The notes beneath the pieces were generated by a model. That model was not told where the DNA came from, searched no databases, and was given only the letters and a program-made list of their open reading frames with translations. A DNA stretch of 64,000 nt from Microstegium vimineum (Eukaryota; Streptophyta; Magnoliopsida; Poales; Poaceae). The position numbers and the translations under genes were made by a program. The DNA is taken from NCBI GenBank assembly GCA_022036555.1, contig CM039127.1, forward strand, positions 52,836,122-52,900,121. The letters run 5' to 3'. Below, piece after piece: positions 13,124-24,984 of this stretch (positions are counted from its first letter, which is position 1; each line of letters begins with the position of its first letter).

Positions 13124-13428
13124 TATATATATATATATATATATATGTTTGTTTAGTTATTAAGAACAAAAGACAAGAGACTCGAGTTATTTTGTTCTAT
13201 ACCCTCCTCCTTAGCCTATAAATGAAGCTAGAGAATTGGAAGATACATTGTGTAGGTTTTTTTTCTAAATATTTCGCATAATAAAAGGTGTGGCGATCTG
13301 TCCTCTTTCTATTAATTGTCATGTTATATTGCTCAAAAGTGTTACTAGGTGAGATTAGACGCGAAAGCTTACAAACGTGTTTGTATAGGTGTTCTCTGCT
13401 CTACAGTGGCGGTCAAAAGAAGCACATA

Positions 13429-13532
13429 GGGCTTTGTTTGGATGCTGCCTCCCATATAGCTCTCCCAGCCATTGGATTTTGATCGTTTAGGGCTGAGGTC
13501 AAGCCTAGGGCAGGGCGGCATCCAAAGAGGCC
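13429..13532. mobile_element. Short MITE with TTTGGATGC ends
   Basis: The left end GGGCTTTGTTTGGATGCTGCC and the reverse complement of the right end (AGGCCTCTTTGGATGCCGCC) are similar inverted repeats about 20 bases long. The total length of about 104 bases and lack of coding sequence fit a MITE. No clear target duplication was found. The 250 bases to its right, up to the Gypsy insertion, hold no recognisable gene. Confidence 0.6.
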
Positions 13533-13784
13533 TATAATTACGTCAAGCTTCTCGTGGAGCGCCTTTTTCATCGCCTACGGCGTAGACACCACAAAAATAA
13601 ACTACATCGGTGTCTTCTGCGCCACGATGGAGGGTCGCGTCGCGCAGTCCTTAATCGCGAATACAAACACGTCCTATGTGTACAAGGGCGACATAGCAAA
13701 GGTGTTTATGTTTCACTTGTATAGTGAGATCTAGTAAAGTAGTCCTATTCGGTACTTACTTTGTTCTCAAACATTTTAATGAAC

Positions 13785-14280
13785 TGTTGGGATATTACCT
13801 CGGCATATCCTCAGGGACCTTATGGGCCTGCCGACCAGGAGACGGCCCAGCTTGCGAGGCCTTACGGCACGCGACCAGCCCGCCGTGCTCGCCAAGGACT
13901 TCGAAGAAGTCTTGCTCGCCAAGGAAGATCCTAATAGATAGACTCAGATCCCTTGCCATAGGGAACCAATCATAATCTGTTAGGATATGGAAATTGTAAC
14001 CCTACTCCCCGGCTATATAAGGCGAGCAGGGACCCTCCTCGAAAACTCTCTCACAACCACTCTCAGATCATCTAAAGATCTTGTAACCTAATACGCAAGA
14101 TCAATCCAGCCACCAAAATATAAGACGTAGGGTATTACGGCGACTTGCCGGTCTGAACCTATATAAATCGTCGTGTCTACGCTCTCCATGTTACGCTTGA
14201 TCGTCGTCGCCACACCTCCACCTACAATCTACTACCGTAGGGTACCCCCTAGGTAGACTGCGACGTATATTTCGTCGACA
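13785..14280 (+). repeat. 5' LTR of the Gypsy-type element
   Basis: It begins TGTTGGGAT and ends GTCGACA. A TATA-like promoter, ggctatataaggcgagcagg (14011-14030), is followed by a likely transcript leader. The part from 13873 onward is shared with 26119-26524. The first 88 bases have no counterpart in the 3' copy. Confidence 0.85.
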
Positions 14281-14281
14281 G

Positions 14282-14300
14282 TTGGCGCGCCAGGTAGGGG
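14282..14300 (+). other. Primer-binding-site-like sequence
   Basis: The sequence ttggcgcgccaggtagggg directly follows the LTR end, where reverse transcription is primed by a tRNA 3' end. Very similar sequences follow the 5' LTR in many grass Gypsy elements. I do not assign the tRNA. Confidence 0.7.
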
Positions 14301-14317
14301 GTGTGTGCATCGACTTC

Positions 14318-14809
14318 ATGGCTCGTAAAGCGGTTACTTTCTCGGATTCGATGGTCCTTCCGGCGACCGGCACCGTGCTCCAGATCGGATCTATGTCCTG
14401 GACCGTCGGCTCTACTCCACATGGCGCAGACGCGTCGCCGCCCGTGCGTCGCTCTGCTGCGCCGATCCACCCACGAAAGAAGATCGACATCGACGACCTG
14501 ATCGACATCGACGACCTGATCGACGTCATCGATCGCTCCAGCAGCGGTATCATGGATTGCCTCGACCTCGCGCAGGTGGCATGGCGCCGACTCTCCGGCC
14601 ACCACGGCCGCCGACCACGCCGCCGTCGGTCCCCGCCGAAGACGATGGCCACGACGACCAGGGACATCCACCCCTCTCCAACAATGTCTTATGGGCTCAG
14701 TAATCAAGCCGCTGTTTTCCAGCGCCAAATGTACCGATCGATCTCCGACCAGATTCCGGCAGCTCCGATCGTGAACACCGTACTTCAAGAGTTCACTCTC
14801 TTGATTTGA
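14318..14809 (+). pseudogene. Gag N-terminal fragment of the Gypsy-type element
   Basis: An open frame begins soon after the primer-binding site (MARKAVTFSDSMVLPATGTV). It has a tandem 18-bp repeat giving IDIDDLIDIDDLID (about 14486-14525) and ends in unrelated sequence where a Copia LTR fragment has inserted. The position after LTR and PBS marks it as the gag start. The region is truncated relative to any complete gag. Confidence 0.55.
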
Positions 14810-14811
14810 GA

Positions 14812-15269
14812 ACGAGGGAAAGGCAAGCCTTATGTGGCGAGCCTAAGCCTTGTGTGGCGAACCTCAACAACGTGGACTTAGGTCAGCCTTGGTGGCGACC
14901 CTGAACCACGAGATAAATCTTGTGTCACTTGTGTTTGTGTTGTTTGCTTTACTTGCATTTGTCCTCAAGGTGATTTCTAGGGTTTAGTCCCGATCTACTT
15001 GGTGGGTGTGTTCCTACCACTTTCAAGTGGTGCTAGAGGTTCCCTATACCTCTAGAAAGGTTTTCATTCAAGCACAATTTCCATTCTAGTTATACATTTT
15101 GAATTGTGCTCAGTTCTGTCCTAGTGACCAGCACTGTCGCCCTAGAGAGCAGCAGTGTCGGGCACCCCGGCAGTGCCGGACCTGTGCTAACAGAAAAGTG
15201 TCAAGTTGTTTTAAACACGCCTATTCACCCCCCCCTCTAGTCCTGCTGGGCGACATCAGGATCCTTTCA
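14812..15269 (+). mobile_element. Copia-type LTR fragment nested in gag
   Basis: The segment interrupts the gag region and ends tattcaccccccc...ctctagtcc...ggatcctttca. This resembles the 3' end of grass Copia/Sirevirus LTRs, which end in a pyrimidine tract followed by ATCCTTTCA. I see no matching target duplication and no TGTTGG start, so it is probably a truncated solo LTR. Confidence 0.55.
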
Positions 15270-15416
15270 ATAGGGACCGCCGATCAGACTACCGTAGCGA
15301 TGGAAGGGTCGATGACTACCGGGACTACCGATCGGGCAACTCCAAGCGTTACCCACAGAGGTACGACCACAGGAGAGACAACCGCTACGTCGCCAACATG
15401 AACGCCAGACCAAAGA

Positions 15417-16304
15417 AGAACTAAGACGCGAGCTACGAGAAGATCCTTGACGGCCCCTACCCCCATACACAAAAACTTCAAGCACTCCATGCATGACTGC
15501 GATCTCCTTGAGTCAGCGGTAAAGGGAAGAAGCGACAAGAGAGCAAGAAAGGACGACCCTGACAAGGGAAGAGACCAAGAACCACCAACACCGGAGTTTT
15601 GCCCACCATCAATGACGTACTCCATCTTCGGAGGCGTCGTGGTTGTTGAAGGAGAAAGGAGACGTCGTCAGGTACGCAAGGATGTCTACTCGGTAGCAGC
15701 AACAGGTTAAGGTTCGAACAACACCCGCTACTTAGACTGGTCAGAACAACTCATCAGCTTCTCCGAAGAAGACGAGTGGACAGATTACAGATACCCTGGT
15801 CGTTTCCCGCTCAACGTTGATCCAACCATCGCCACATGCCGCTTCAGGAAGGTATTGGTCGACAGCGGCAGTGCCCTCAACATTATATTCGTCGATGCCT
15901 TCCGCCAACTCGAATACTCCAAGAAGGACCTCATGCCCGCGAACTTCTCCTTCTGGGGCATCATCCCGAATAAGGCGTCAACACTGGTAGGCCGGATCAC
16001 CCTCCCTATACAGTTCGGCAATCAAGACCACTTCAGGGTGGAACACATAACCTTCATCGTTGTCGACTTCGAAACGGTCTACCACGCGATACTGGGCCGA
16101 CCAGCACTCACCAATCTTATGGCGGTTCCGCACTACACCTACATGGTTCTCAAGATCCCGACGCAGCAAGGCATCCTCAGCCTCCGTACCAACCTCAAGA
16201 TCGCATACGAATGCGAACAGCAGACGATAAACGTCGTCGAGAAGCCCTGTGTCCCGGACACATACAACTCCGAAGACGGCGACAGCCCGGCCACGAAAAA
16301 ATAG
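15417..16304 (+). pseudogene. Gag tail and retropepsin (protease) domain of the Gypsy-type element
   Basis: From about 15447 a gag-tail reading frame (FKHSMHDCDLLESAVKGRSD, then PPTPEFCPPSMTYSIFGG) resembles the region just before the protease in grass Gypsy polyproteins. In the next intact frame (15855-16304) the active-site motif VDSGSALNIIF is followed by the flap and hydrophobic core (LPIQFGNQDHFRVEHITFIV, then YHAILGRPALTNLMAVPHY). These are typical of retroviral-type aspartic proteases. The frame closes at an amber stop within the tail (DSPATKK), and nothing like RT follows. The gag and protease parts are in different frames with stops between them, so no functional polyprotein can be made. 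Confidence 0.8.
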
Positions 16305-17398
16305 AAGGAAGCAGAGCAACCAACGACCACCTCCAACCCCGCCAGCGAACAAATATAGAGGCCGCCAGCTCCGAGTAATGCAAGAAGATGTCCTAACATA
16401 AGCATAGTTCAGCAAAGTTTGTACTATTTCTTCCCAAAACAATGAATAAAGGTGCTTTGTCTCTCTTATCTCATCTAACCGAACCTGTTATGTGAACAAA
16501 ACACCCACGACGTATGACGATCTCCGCAAAACGCTCACGACGTATGACGATCTTTGCAATACGCTCACGGCATAGAGCGACCACTCCAAAAAAATTCCCA
16601 CGCCGTTTCACCATCATCATGAAAACATCAATAACATTTGGCGATCACGACAGTGCAGCTACTAACGATCGACGACCTCTCCCAAACACTCCCATAGTGT
16701 TCGACGACCTCGCCAAAACGCAACAGGGCGTTTCTCCAAACAGCCTGGCCATAACCAGAAAGCTCCCGAAGCTGGTCTGTCAATGAGTCATAGCGAATAG
16801 AAATAGCTGCCCTAATCATTACGACCACGTTGACAGACCTCCCAAATGTTATTTCCCCAACAACTGGTCGGTATCATTTGGGTCGGGAGCTATGAGGTTA
16901 TGCGCCCAAAATCTGTATACGACCACGGAACGATCGATGACTCTACAAGCAGCATGGCTTTGCGCCCAGCGTCTACAGGAACGGTCTCCACAGGCCACGA
17001 TCGAGCCTCTCGGAAAAAGCCCTGTCTCTAGTATCATCCTAAGCATGCATGAGTTGTTCGCCCTCTGCGTCGCGGATTGCCAGCAGCGTGTCTCCTTGGG
17101 AGTCCTTATGTATCCTACGCGTGAAGTGGTGCTAGCCCTACGATCTGGACCATTTGAGACGCAAGGCCGAACGTTTCATCGCTACGGGTCACGACTTAGC
17201 AGGCACGACAGGACATACAAGTGAAACAAAATCTCACCACCTCGGATATATTACAACTTTGTAGTTTTTCACTTATACGTCCGAATACTTGTATCCGAGA
17301 TACAAATTATCGTTGTCCCGCAGCAAAATAGAACACAAAGATAAAGTCGAGACTCCGAGGCAGAAGAGACCACACCTAAAGACAAGTTATTCCAACGA
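16305..17398. other. Gypsy internal region without recognisable coding
   Basis: About 1.1 kb between the protease stop and the 3' end of the captured F-box-like gene. Short imperfect repeats (acgctcacgacgtatgacgatc near 16510-16570) are present. No reverse-transcriptase motif (such as YxDD in a suitable context) is visible in any frame. Confidence 0.5.
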
Positions 17399-17937
17399 TT
17401 ACAACCTCATCCTACTAATGCGATAGGCGACCACCTCACTAATGTTCCTAGTCCAGAGATCAAACTCATGTCGAAGCTGACATTGCAGGATACAGTACAT
17501 AATGATCCCAGGCGTGTTGGTACCAAAGCGACAACACTCATTCCAGACGCACAGATGAGGACCGACGACGACGACCAAATTGGGCACATCCTCCGAGGCA
17601 CGAATCCACCGCCGCCGCCAGATCCTGTGCATATCGTCACGAGAACGCTCCCGAAGACGACGCAAGCTTCGATCACAAAATCGACCATCTTGAAGGACAC
17701 CTCCACCGAGGCAATGAAGGATAGCAAGCATCTCCGGATTCGCTGAATCAGCGTAATACAGCATCATGGCCTTGAAGTACATCACAACATCATCTCCAGC
17801 AACCACCGCTCTACCAATAAGCTCCTGCCCAACAGGATCCTACCCCTGCAACATCAACCGCTCCAAACCATGAAAGAACAAGGCTTCCCGGTGGTCGACA
17901 TTGAGGAAGCGCTGCTCGAAGGCAGACTCCAGGAAAG

Positions 17938-20888
17938 GATAGTGTCACACCCATTTTTAAGAACAAAAACAAGTGCATAAAAGGCTCATGTGCACCCAGG
18001 AATAGTCGCACACATGAGTTGACAAATTATAAAAGTACCATCACAGTGCTTATTACATAGTGAATATATTGAGTCTTAAACAAATATACTGAAGCTAAGA
18101 CGACGACATCTGCGGAAGCTCCAAAGGGATTGGTTGACTGGTTGACTTCAAAACTAGTACTCATTGCGGTAATCATCAACCCAATCTTCATCTGTGGTGT
18201 TTGAATGCAAGGGTGAGCACATACGTACTCAACAAATATAACACAGGGTTCATGAAGCTCAAAAAGATATGCATGGTTCATAGCGATAAGCATTTTAAGT
18301 AGATCAAATTCATATTAAATATCAACAATTGCCAAGGTAATTGCATAAGCTCAAATATTCATGATCATAAAGTAAATGACAATGATACAGTTAATGAATA
18401 AGAACTTGCATAAGCCACATAGAAATAAGAACCCAATAATTCTGTGAGTTTTCTGAGCCGCTCGTGTCCGTGAGCACGACTATCATGATAGTTTTTAACT
18501 CTGCGCAGAGATGTACAAGTTTACCCACGAGTCGTGTTTGCCCATATACCCGGGTTAATTACTCCCAAAACACTTCCAAGGTGAGCAGGCAGGGTACACT
18601 ATGAAACCTTTCAAGGGTTCGTCTAACAAGCTAGGGTCTCAAGGTTCATGACAGGGGGATATAGAGCCAACCTGTCTATGGTCATACTCCTTCGCGGCTA
18701 TGCCCATAGATTAGGAACCACACTATACCTGTCTCGCCACGCCCCATTTTGCGCCATAAAGGTAACCACTGAACGAGCTAGAAAAGGTCCTCATACTGAG
18801 CTAAAGCCAGAGCCATATAGCCCCCATGGTTGTACTGTATATCCCAGATTTTGCCGACACATAAGCTCCTATATTCCAGTGTTGCTAAAAAGCGAGTTTT
18901 ATCATTATTGCATATAGTCATTAACAAATTAAGATCGTGTACATCTGGTATGAGCGCTAGCAATACTAATCATATGTGGTGGCACAAATTGTAGGTAACA
19001 AGGTATCAGGATATCAAGTACTAGAATCATTCTATGGTGAACAAGGAATCATGCATATGAGTTATATTTTATTCATGGATGGGACAACAAGGATAATCCC
19101 ATGTTATACTTGCCTTCTTCGAAGAATTCCTGCTGGTCTTGCTGATCTTGATCGAAGAAAAACTCTAGTTCTTCAATCGGTTGTTCAACGTCTATACCGA
19201 TCAATAATCAACATCATTTAATCAACGGCAAACATACACGAAGCAAACAAAGCTATGATTAGAATAGTACACCAACAGTAGGAAAACAAGATGAAAAGTT
19301 TATAAAACTAATCTACGTATCGCTACGATCACATAGACGTTTCGTGCATGAAAAAGAGAGCTAAAACGATGAAATTATGAATTAAATAAGTTTTTCCTAT
19401 ACAAAGATATTAAATTAAATCTAATCACAAAATTAAACTTTTTCAAATCTATATAACAGTAGCATTAACATAAAGATAATTTTATTACGGATCTAACGCA
19501 ACTTGAACGGATCAAAACGGATTGATAAAGAGAGTTACGGGGTTTTGAAATCGAATGGCAATTCTGTGAATAAAGGTTTTCCATTTATTTTCAGTTAAAA
19601 CGAAATCAGAAAGATAAATACGTTTTCAAAAGGAAAAGCGTATTCAGGCTCTGCACCAAGGACGACGGGTTAAGCATAGGATCTTACCAGGGTCTCTTTT
19701 GCAAGAAGACCTGGACGAAGGGGTATCGGCGTCTGCCGTCCATCTGATTGGGAACGGATAAACGAGATTAGAAGAGGAGGGGAGATAGGGAGGTCCGGCT
19801 AGGAACAGATGATGGCTGGCGGTCCTCCATGGCCGGGACGGTGAAGCTCGCCGGCGAGAGCGGTTACGGCCCTACGGGCCATCATTTTCTGATCTAATTG
19901 AACTGGGAGAAATAGTAAGCGATCGCGAACTCACCAAGGGTGTTCGCGCGGATAGAGGAACGATGGAGGCGGCTGGAGTCGGTGCAGGGCGGCGTCGGGT
20001 TCCTTGCGAACAGCGACCGACCGGTGAGGCCAATCCAGGGAAAAACCGAGATAGGGCAAGGGTTCAGGGGGTGCCTGATCTTGTTCCGAAGGGAGAGTGG
20101 GTCCGACAGAGGGGTCGAGGAGCTCCACTGCTCGATAATGGCAGCGATGGTGCTGTTGAGCTCACGGAGCTCGGGATCGCGTTGTAGGAGCTAGGGCGAA
20201 CAAGGGGCGAATAGATGGGAAAGTGCGGGTGCGGTAGGGGATATGCAGGGCGCTAAGAGACGTAGCCCGTGCGGATTAAGGAGAGAAATCCCGGGAGAGT
20301 AGGGATTTGGTTTCGGCAAACTTGGGAGTTGGCATCCGACTCGAGATAGGTTCGGCGTGAGGGGGAAGGTGAAGCTGACGAGGGGGGCCCTGCTGTCAGC
20401 GGTGCAAGGAAGGAGGAAGGCAGGGGTGCGGGCGGTCCCGCTTGGGCCTCTGGCCGAGCCGGCCCAGGTAGGAAGGGAAGGGAGCTAGGCCTGCGGCCGT
20501 GCTCTTTGGGCCTCAAGGCCGGGGCTAGGCCAATAGAGAAAAAGAAAAGGGGAGGAAGGAGAGGAACCAGGCCTGCGTGTGAAAGGGAATTGGGCCAGAA
20601 ATGACAAGGGTGGAGGGAGAGAAAAGTAGGTTTTTCAATTTCTCGAAACAGTTTTGCAAATGAATTTTCAAGTCCTTTTCAAATATAGGTTTGGATTCTT
20701 TTCAAAAACCACTCATACAAAGACAATAAATGCACCAGCATGAATGCTCACTCTTGTTTCTACATGACAAATTTTAATTCACCAAACTATATATATTTTC
20801 AATTAAAGTAAATACATAACAAGAATTGCATAACCAGATCAATTTCAAGCTTTTGAAAACAATGCAAATTTTGGAGTGTTACAGATAG
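17938..20888 (-). mobile_element. Solo LTR A (Del/Tekay-like), 2.94 kb
   Basis: The element body is 17943-20883. It starts TGTCACACCC and ends GAGTGTTACA on the plus strand. Read on the minus strand it starts TGTAACACTCC and ends GGGTGTGACA, the usual orientation for these grass Gypsy LTRs. The direct repeat GATAG (17938-17942 and 20884-20888) flanks it. There is no PBS, gag or pol, and its ends are LTR ends, so recombination to a solo LTR is the simplest reading. Its GC-rich stretch at 19650-20600 produces long spurious ORFs. Confidence 0.85.
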
Positions 20889-23800
20889 TAAGTGTGACAC
20901 CCTGTGTCAAGCTTGCATTAGGATCATCATTAGCCACTAAGTACAACATTTCATTGCATTCATGTTTGCATATGCTATCATTTCATGTGTATGTTTATAT
21001 GCTTTGAAACTAGAATTGAATAGGCGTTTTGTGCTTAATCTCGTGTTTAACCTGTTTAGTTAAACCTTGCTTTGCTTAGGGTAAAGTATGGTTTGTTTAT
21101 GTTTAATTACCCTGCTTAGTTTATCAAATAAAAGAAAATGGAGAAGGAAATCAGAATCGAGACAGGCCGAGCACCACCCCTCGACCTTGACCACCGCTCG
21201 ATGAACGTGACGGACCGAGGGTCGATCGAACGACCCCGGGCCAGAGGCTCGATCAGCTAGTCTATCGACGCCCCCTCGCCATCGACCCCCTCGACTTCGA
21301 CCCCTTGAAGTTACGAACCGAGGCTTGGACGAACGACCCCGCGTAGGAGGCTCGACCGAGTCGGAGGCTCGATCAGCCGATCGACCCTACCCTCGATATC
21401 TACCCTCTCCCGCGCTCTCGCCCGCACGCACGTGCCGCGCATGCCCGCGCGCACTCACTCGACCGCGGCTGAGCCGTACGTCGGAGTCATCCGCCGCGTG
21501 GCCGACGCTGCCTGACCGCGGAAGTGGAACACGCCATCACCGTCGCTTCGGCACTGCACCGACATCGCTGTCGCCGCTCGCTCTGTCTCACTCAAATCCG
21601 CGTTAACGGCGCTAAAACCAAGTCGGCACCGTTTTCCCGCCGCTGACGCTCTGCTTCACCGCTGCAGACCTGCCAGCCACCCTGCCGCGCGCCGCGCCGT
21701 CATTTCGCAGTAACGCCGCCGCAGTGCCACGTCCGATCAGCGCCCCACCTTGTCTCTTTCGCAATCAAGCGCGAATCCGTGCTAACGGCGCGACGACCAA
21801 GTCTTGCTCTGCTTCGCTCGCCGCAAGCACGCCAGCGCCGCTACCACCGCCGCACCATCACGTCAAGGTCCCCACTGGCCGCGCCGGTCGGCCATGACCG
21901 TGCAAGAGGAGCGCCTATACCTCCTCCACCTCCCACACTCGTCCGCACTCATCCGCACTCGCTCAATCGCTCGAATTCCTCTGCCGTCACCAGCCGAGAG
22001 CTCCGAGCACCGCAAGCGCCTTCTTCTCAAATCCACCACCACCCGAGCTCCTCTACTCAATCTTTCTCCTTCTAGCTTTCGCCTTTGCCTCACAACCACG
22101 CTGCTCGCCTCTGTTTAACCAGTAGTGGACTCCAGTCGCCGGAACGTCTCTGCCGTTCTTCGACTCCGAGTCTCCACCGCACCGATCAACCGTGTTCATC
22201 CTTCATCGTCTCGTCTCCGACGCCTCCATCTTCGTGGAAGTTTCGCCGGAGCCAGCCGAGGTGAGAACGCCTTCTCCATAGCTTCAGTTCGACCCGTGTC
22301 GTCACAACACCGTTGGCCGTGCGCCATTGCCGCCGCCGCGGAGCTTGCACGTGGCCAAGGTTCCACAGAGCCTCTCTGGCTCAACTAGCCCTCGAACCGC
22401 ACTCACCACATCCCCACGATGCTCACGCAACCCAGCGCCGAGCCTCGCGTTGCCAGTGATCACTTCGCCGTGTCGCACCGTCGCGCTGCACCGCCACCGC
22501 ACACCGTCGACTCCTCTTCACGGTCGCGCCGGTTCAACCAACACCACCAGTGGATGCGCGTAAGTCATCCCGAGCCTAGCACAACCAACCCCACCACCGG
22601 AGACCTCACCGCCGGCGAAAACACGTTGATCAACACCATTCTCTGTTCCGCTCGACGGTGGATGGACCTCGAGTAATCGAGGGTCATGCCCGTCAGTTGC
22701 CTCGAGCGCCTCTGCGTGTCTCGAACCAGTTCCCGAAATGATTTCCTATTCTATTGTCAGTAATCTATGCCATGCTTGTTTGTTTATATCTAGAGTTTGG
22801 TGAAATTAGTGTTGTTAGATTCTGCATGTTATGATCTGTCTGTAGTTTTATATAAATGTTTTTGGAGAATGTCTTCAGTACTAATGTTTAATTAGTTGCT
22901 TCCTGTATATATCAAAGTTAGCTATGTGTTTGTGTTGATCATAGAACTTTCCTGATAAATATGTTTTAAAGTATAGTCTCTGCTAAACATAAGTTATAGC
23001 ATGTTTACCCTTGTTGCTAGTAGCTCTAGATGTAAGTAGCTTTGTGGTAGTTCTCTGGTCCTATGCTTAGAATCTCTGTTAGTGTGTTAAATCTTGCTCA
23101 CGCATCATCCCTGCACCATTTAGTTATTTATTTATGCATTGCAATCATTTAGGATCCGTGGAGGAACATCAGGAGCTCACCGAGACAGAAGTCTAGGAGG
23201 TACAGGAGCTATACGAGGAGTACCAAGAGCTCGACACTAACCTTCCTGAGTGCCCTGACCACCAGCCCTCCACCTTCTCTCAAGGCAAGCCCCGGAGCAT
23301 TCTTAAGCCTCCTAGTTTTTACAATTTAATCTACTTGAATATTTTATACTGTGATGCATTAGGTGATAGGAGTTGTTTTGAATCCCAAATTGATGCATTA
23401 CCTTCCTTGATTATTGTTTTACCTACCTTGCTACCCTGTTAATAATAAAGTAAAAGCAACCGCTTAGCATGCTTAGAATGAATGATTACCTTTCTTTTTA
23501 TGTTTCATATTATCCCTTGAGGTAATACTATCACGGTTGGCTATATTCGCTATCGTGGAAAGAACCTATGGTAGCAATGAAATACGGTCAACTGGAAGGC
23601 AAGTGCACCAAGTGGTCAAGACTTGGGGGCAGTCCGTCCGTTGGATCGTGTATGTTTGTCTACGATGGTGGCCCTTTTACATCTTTGAATGCGCCCTTTC
23701 ACATAGGGGCCGTTGTGAGTATCGACCCCGAAGCCGAGTAAACACTGTCCGGGCCGGTTCTCAGCCTACTGTGAGCACCCTCTAGACTGTAGATACGATC

Positions 23801-24764
23801 TGTCCCGTGGTGGCCATCTATTTTCTACAATTGGGTGGACTACTCTGAGATCGTGTCAGTTACCACCTGGACTTTGTTGAGCGGTGACCTAATGCTGACC
23901 CGACGGGGAAAGTGTGGGCGTGTGTTAAAGGTAATCTTACCAGTTGGTGTATATCGATTCGAATTGCCGCCCCCACTGGATATGGGGGATTATGCTGAGA
24001 TTCACCACGGTACAACTCCATGTGACATCATAATGGTTCTACTAAAATATTGATGAAGGAATTGGATATATGTTACTATATTGTTTGAGTAGTTCAAGTG
24101 AGTGCTCTAGTACAGGTGCAATAACCTAGAGATAATTGGTAGGATAAAAGATGACTGCTCATCGTATCATTAAAGTAAACTCCTTTAATTTGAGCATTTC
24201 TGCAAAGTAAAGCTTACCCAACTCCAGATACAGCCATGCATATCCTTGGAGTCTTTATTTTCAGTTAGACGGGTAAGTCTGGCTAAGTACATTCCCGTAC
24301 TCAGGGTTTATCCCGTTTGTTGCAGATGGCCAAGTATACTTCGGCTATTGTAAGCACTGTCTCTATCCTTTCGAAGGAGAAGAGGAGTAGGCCTTGGGCA
24401 AGGTCTTCTACAAGCTCATCTTTTGCTATTGTCGGACGTGACATCATGGGCACCCCTATCTTTTAAAACTTCAAGTTTAGTTTCAAACAATGTTTTATTT
24501 GGCCACAGGTGTTGTGGCGTAAGTACTACTTTTATTTGGAACGAAGTGTTGTAATAACTTATTTCATACTTTAAGTATTTTCGGTGGATTTGTGGCTCGT
24601 TCGAATGTGTATCCCTGAATGTACGCGATCCTGATTTGATGTTAGAAATCCTTCGATATTTCCGGACTACCGGGATTATATGGGCTCAAGTGTTTTAAGT
24701 GGTAGTTAAGTCAACTACTTTAGCACTTGATCTCTTATAATTTGGGCGGTTCCGTCACAGTAAG
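20888..24764 (+). mobile_element. Solo LTR B (Del/Tekay-like), 3.87 kb
   Basis: The body is 20893-24759. It starts TGTGACACCCTG and ends TTGGGCGGTTCCGTCACA. The direct repeat GTAAG (20888-20892 and 24760-24764) flanks it and overlaps by one base the duplication of solo LTR A. The right half is clearly related to the element at 34071-38530 (shared blocks near ggcaagccccggag and cggactaccgggattatatg). No coding domain is present; the ORF-rich 21.2-22.7 kb stretch is GC-rich LTR sequence. Confidence 0.85.
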
Positions 24765-24984
24765 GCTGGCAAAAGTCCTGAACACGCCGAAGAGACACGA
24801 GCCGAATCATCGAAGCGTCGTCGCAAAATCGACGGAAGAGACGGCAGATTGGGCGAATCCTCGCATACTCACGCACATTGTCGCCGTCGTCGATCACATG
24901 AAGAAGAATCCGAAAGACCAAGTCCTCCGACAAGGCCAGCAAGGCGGCGAAACCCACCGCAAGGCGAGCGTTGTCTCCCTCCAT

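Larger units (their letters stand above)
17399..24984 (-). pseudogene. Captured F-box-like gene, antisense in the Gypsy element, split by two solo LTRs
   Basis: The 5' part (24984-24765) opens with MEGDNARLAVGFAALLAL and continues SEDLVFRILLHVIDD and PICRLFRRFCDDASMIRLVS, an F-box-like pattern (L.eDLv..IL..v ... CR.fr). The 3' part (17937-17399) continues in the same frame once the two LTRs and their duplicated target bases are ignored. It shows HGLERLML, GRAVVAGDDVVMYFKAMMLY, ANPEMLAILHC and a C-terminal Cys-rich block (HLCVWNECCRFG ... YCILQCQLRHEFDLW), ending at a stop at 17399-17401. This order (F-box, short helical repeat like Sel1, Cys-rich tail) resembles plant F-box proteins of the At2g35280/At1g67623 type. 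One in-frame amber stop lies at 17840-17842. Apart from that the frame is largely open, so capture may be relatively young. No intron is evident. Confidence 0.62.

Noticed and set aside
21325..22676. Cluster of 80-100 codon plus-strand frames
   Set aside because: They lie within solo LTR B in a GC-rich stretch, are rich in Ser/Arg/Pro and are not supported by any motif.
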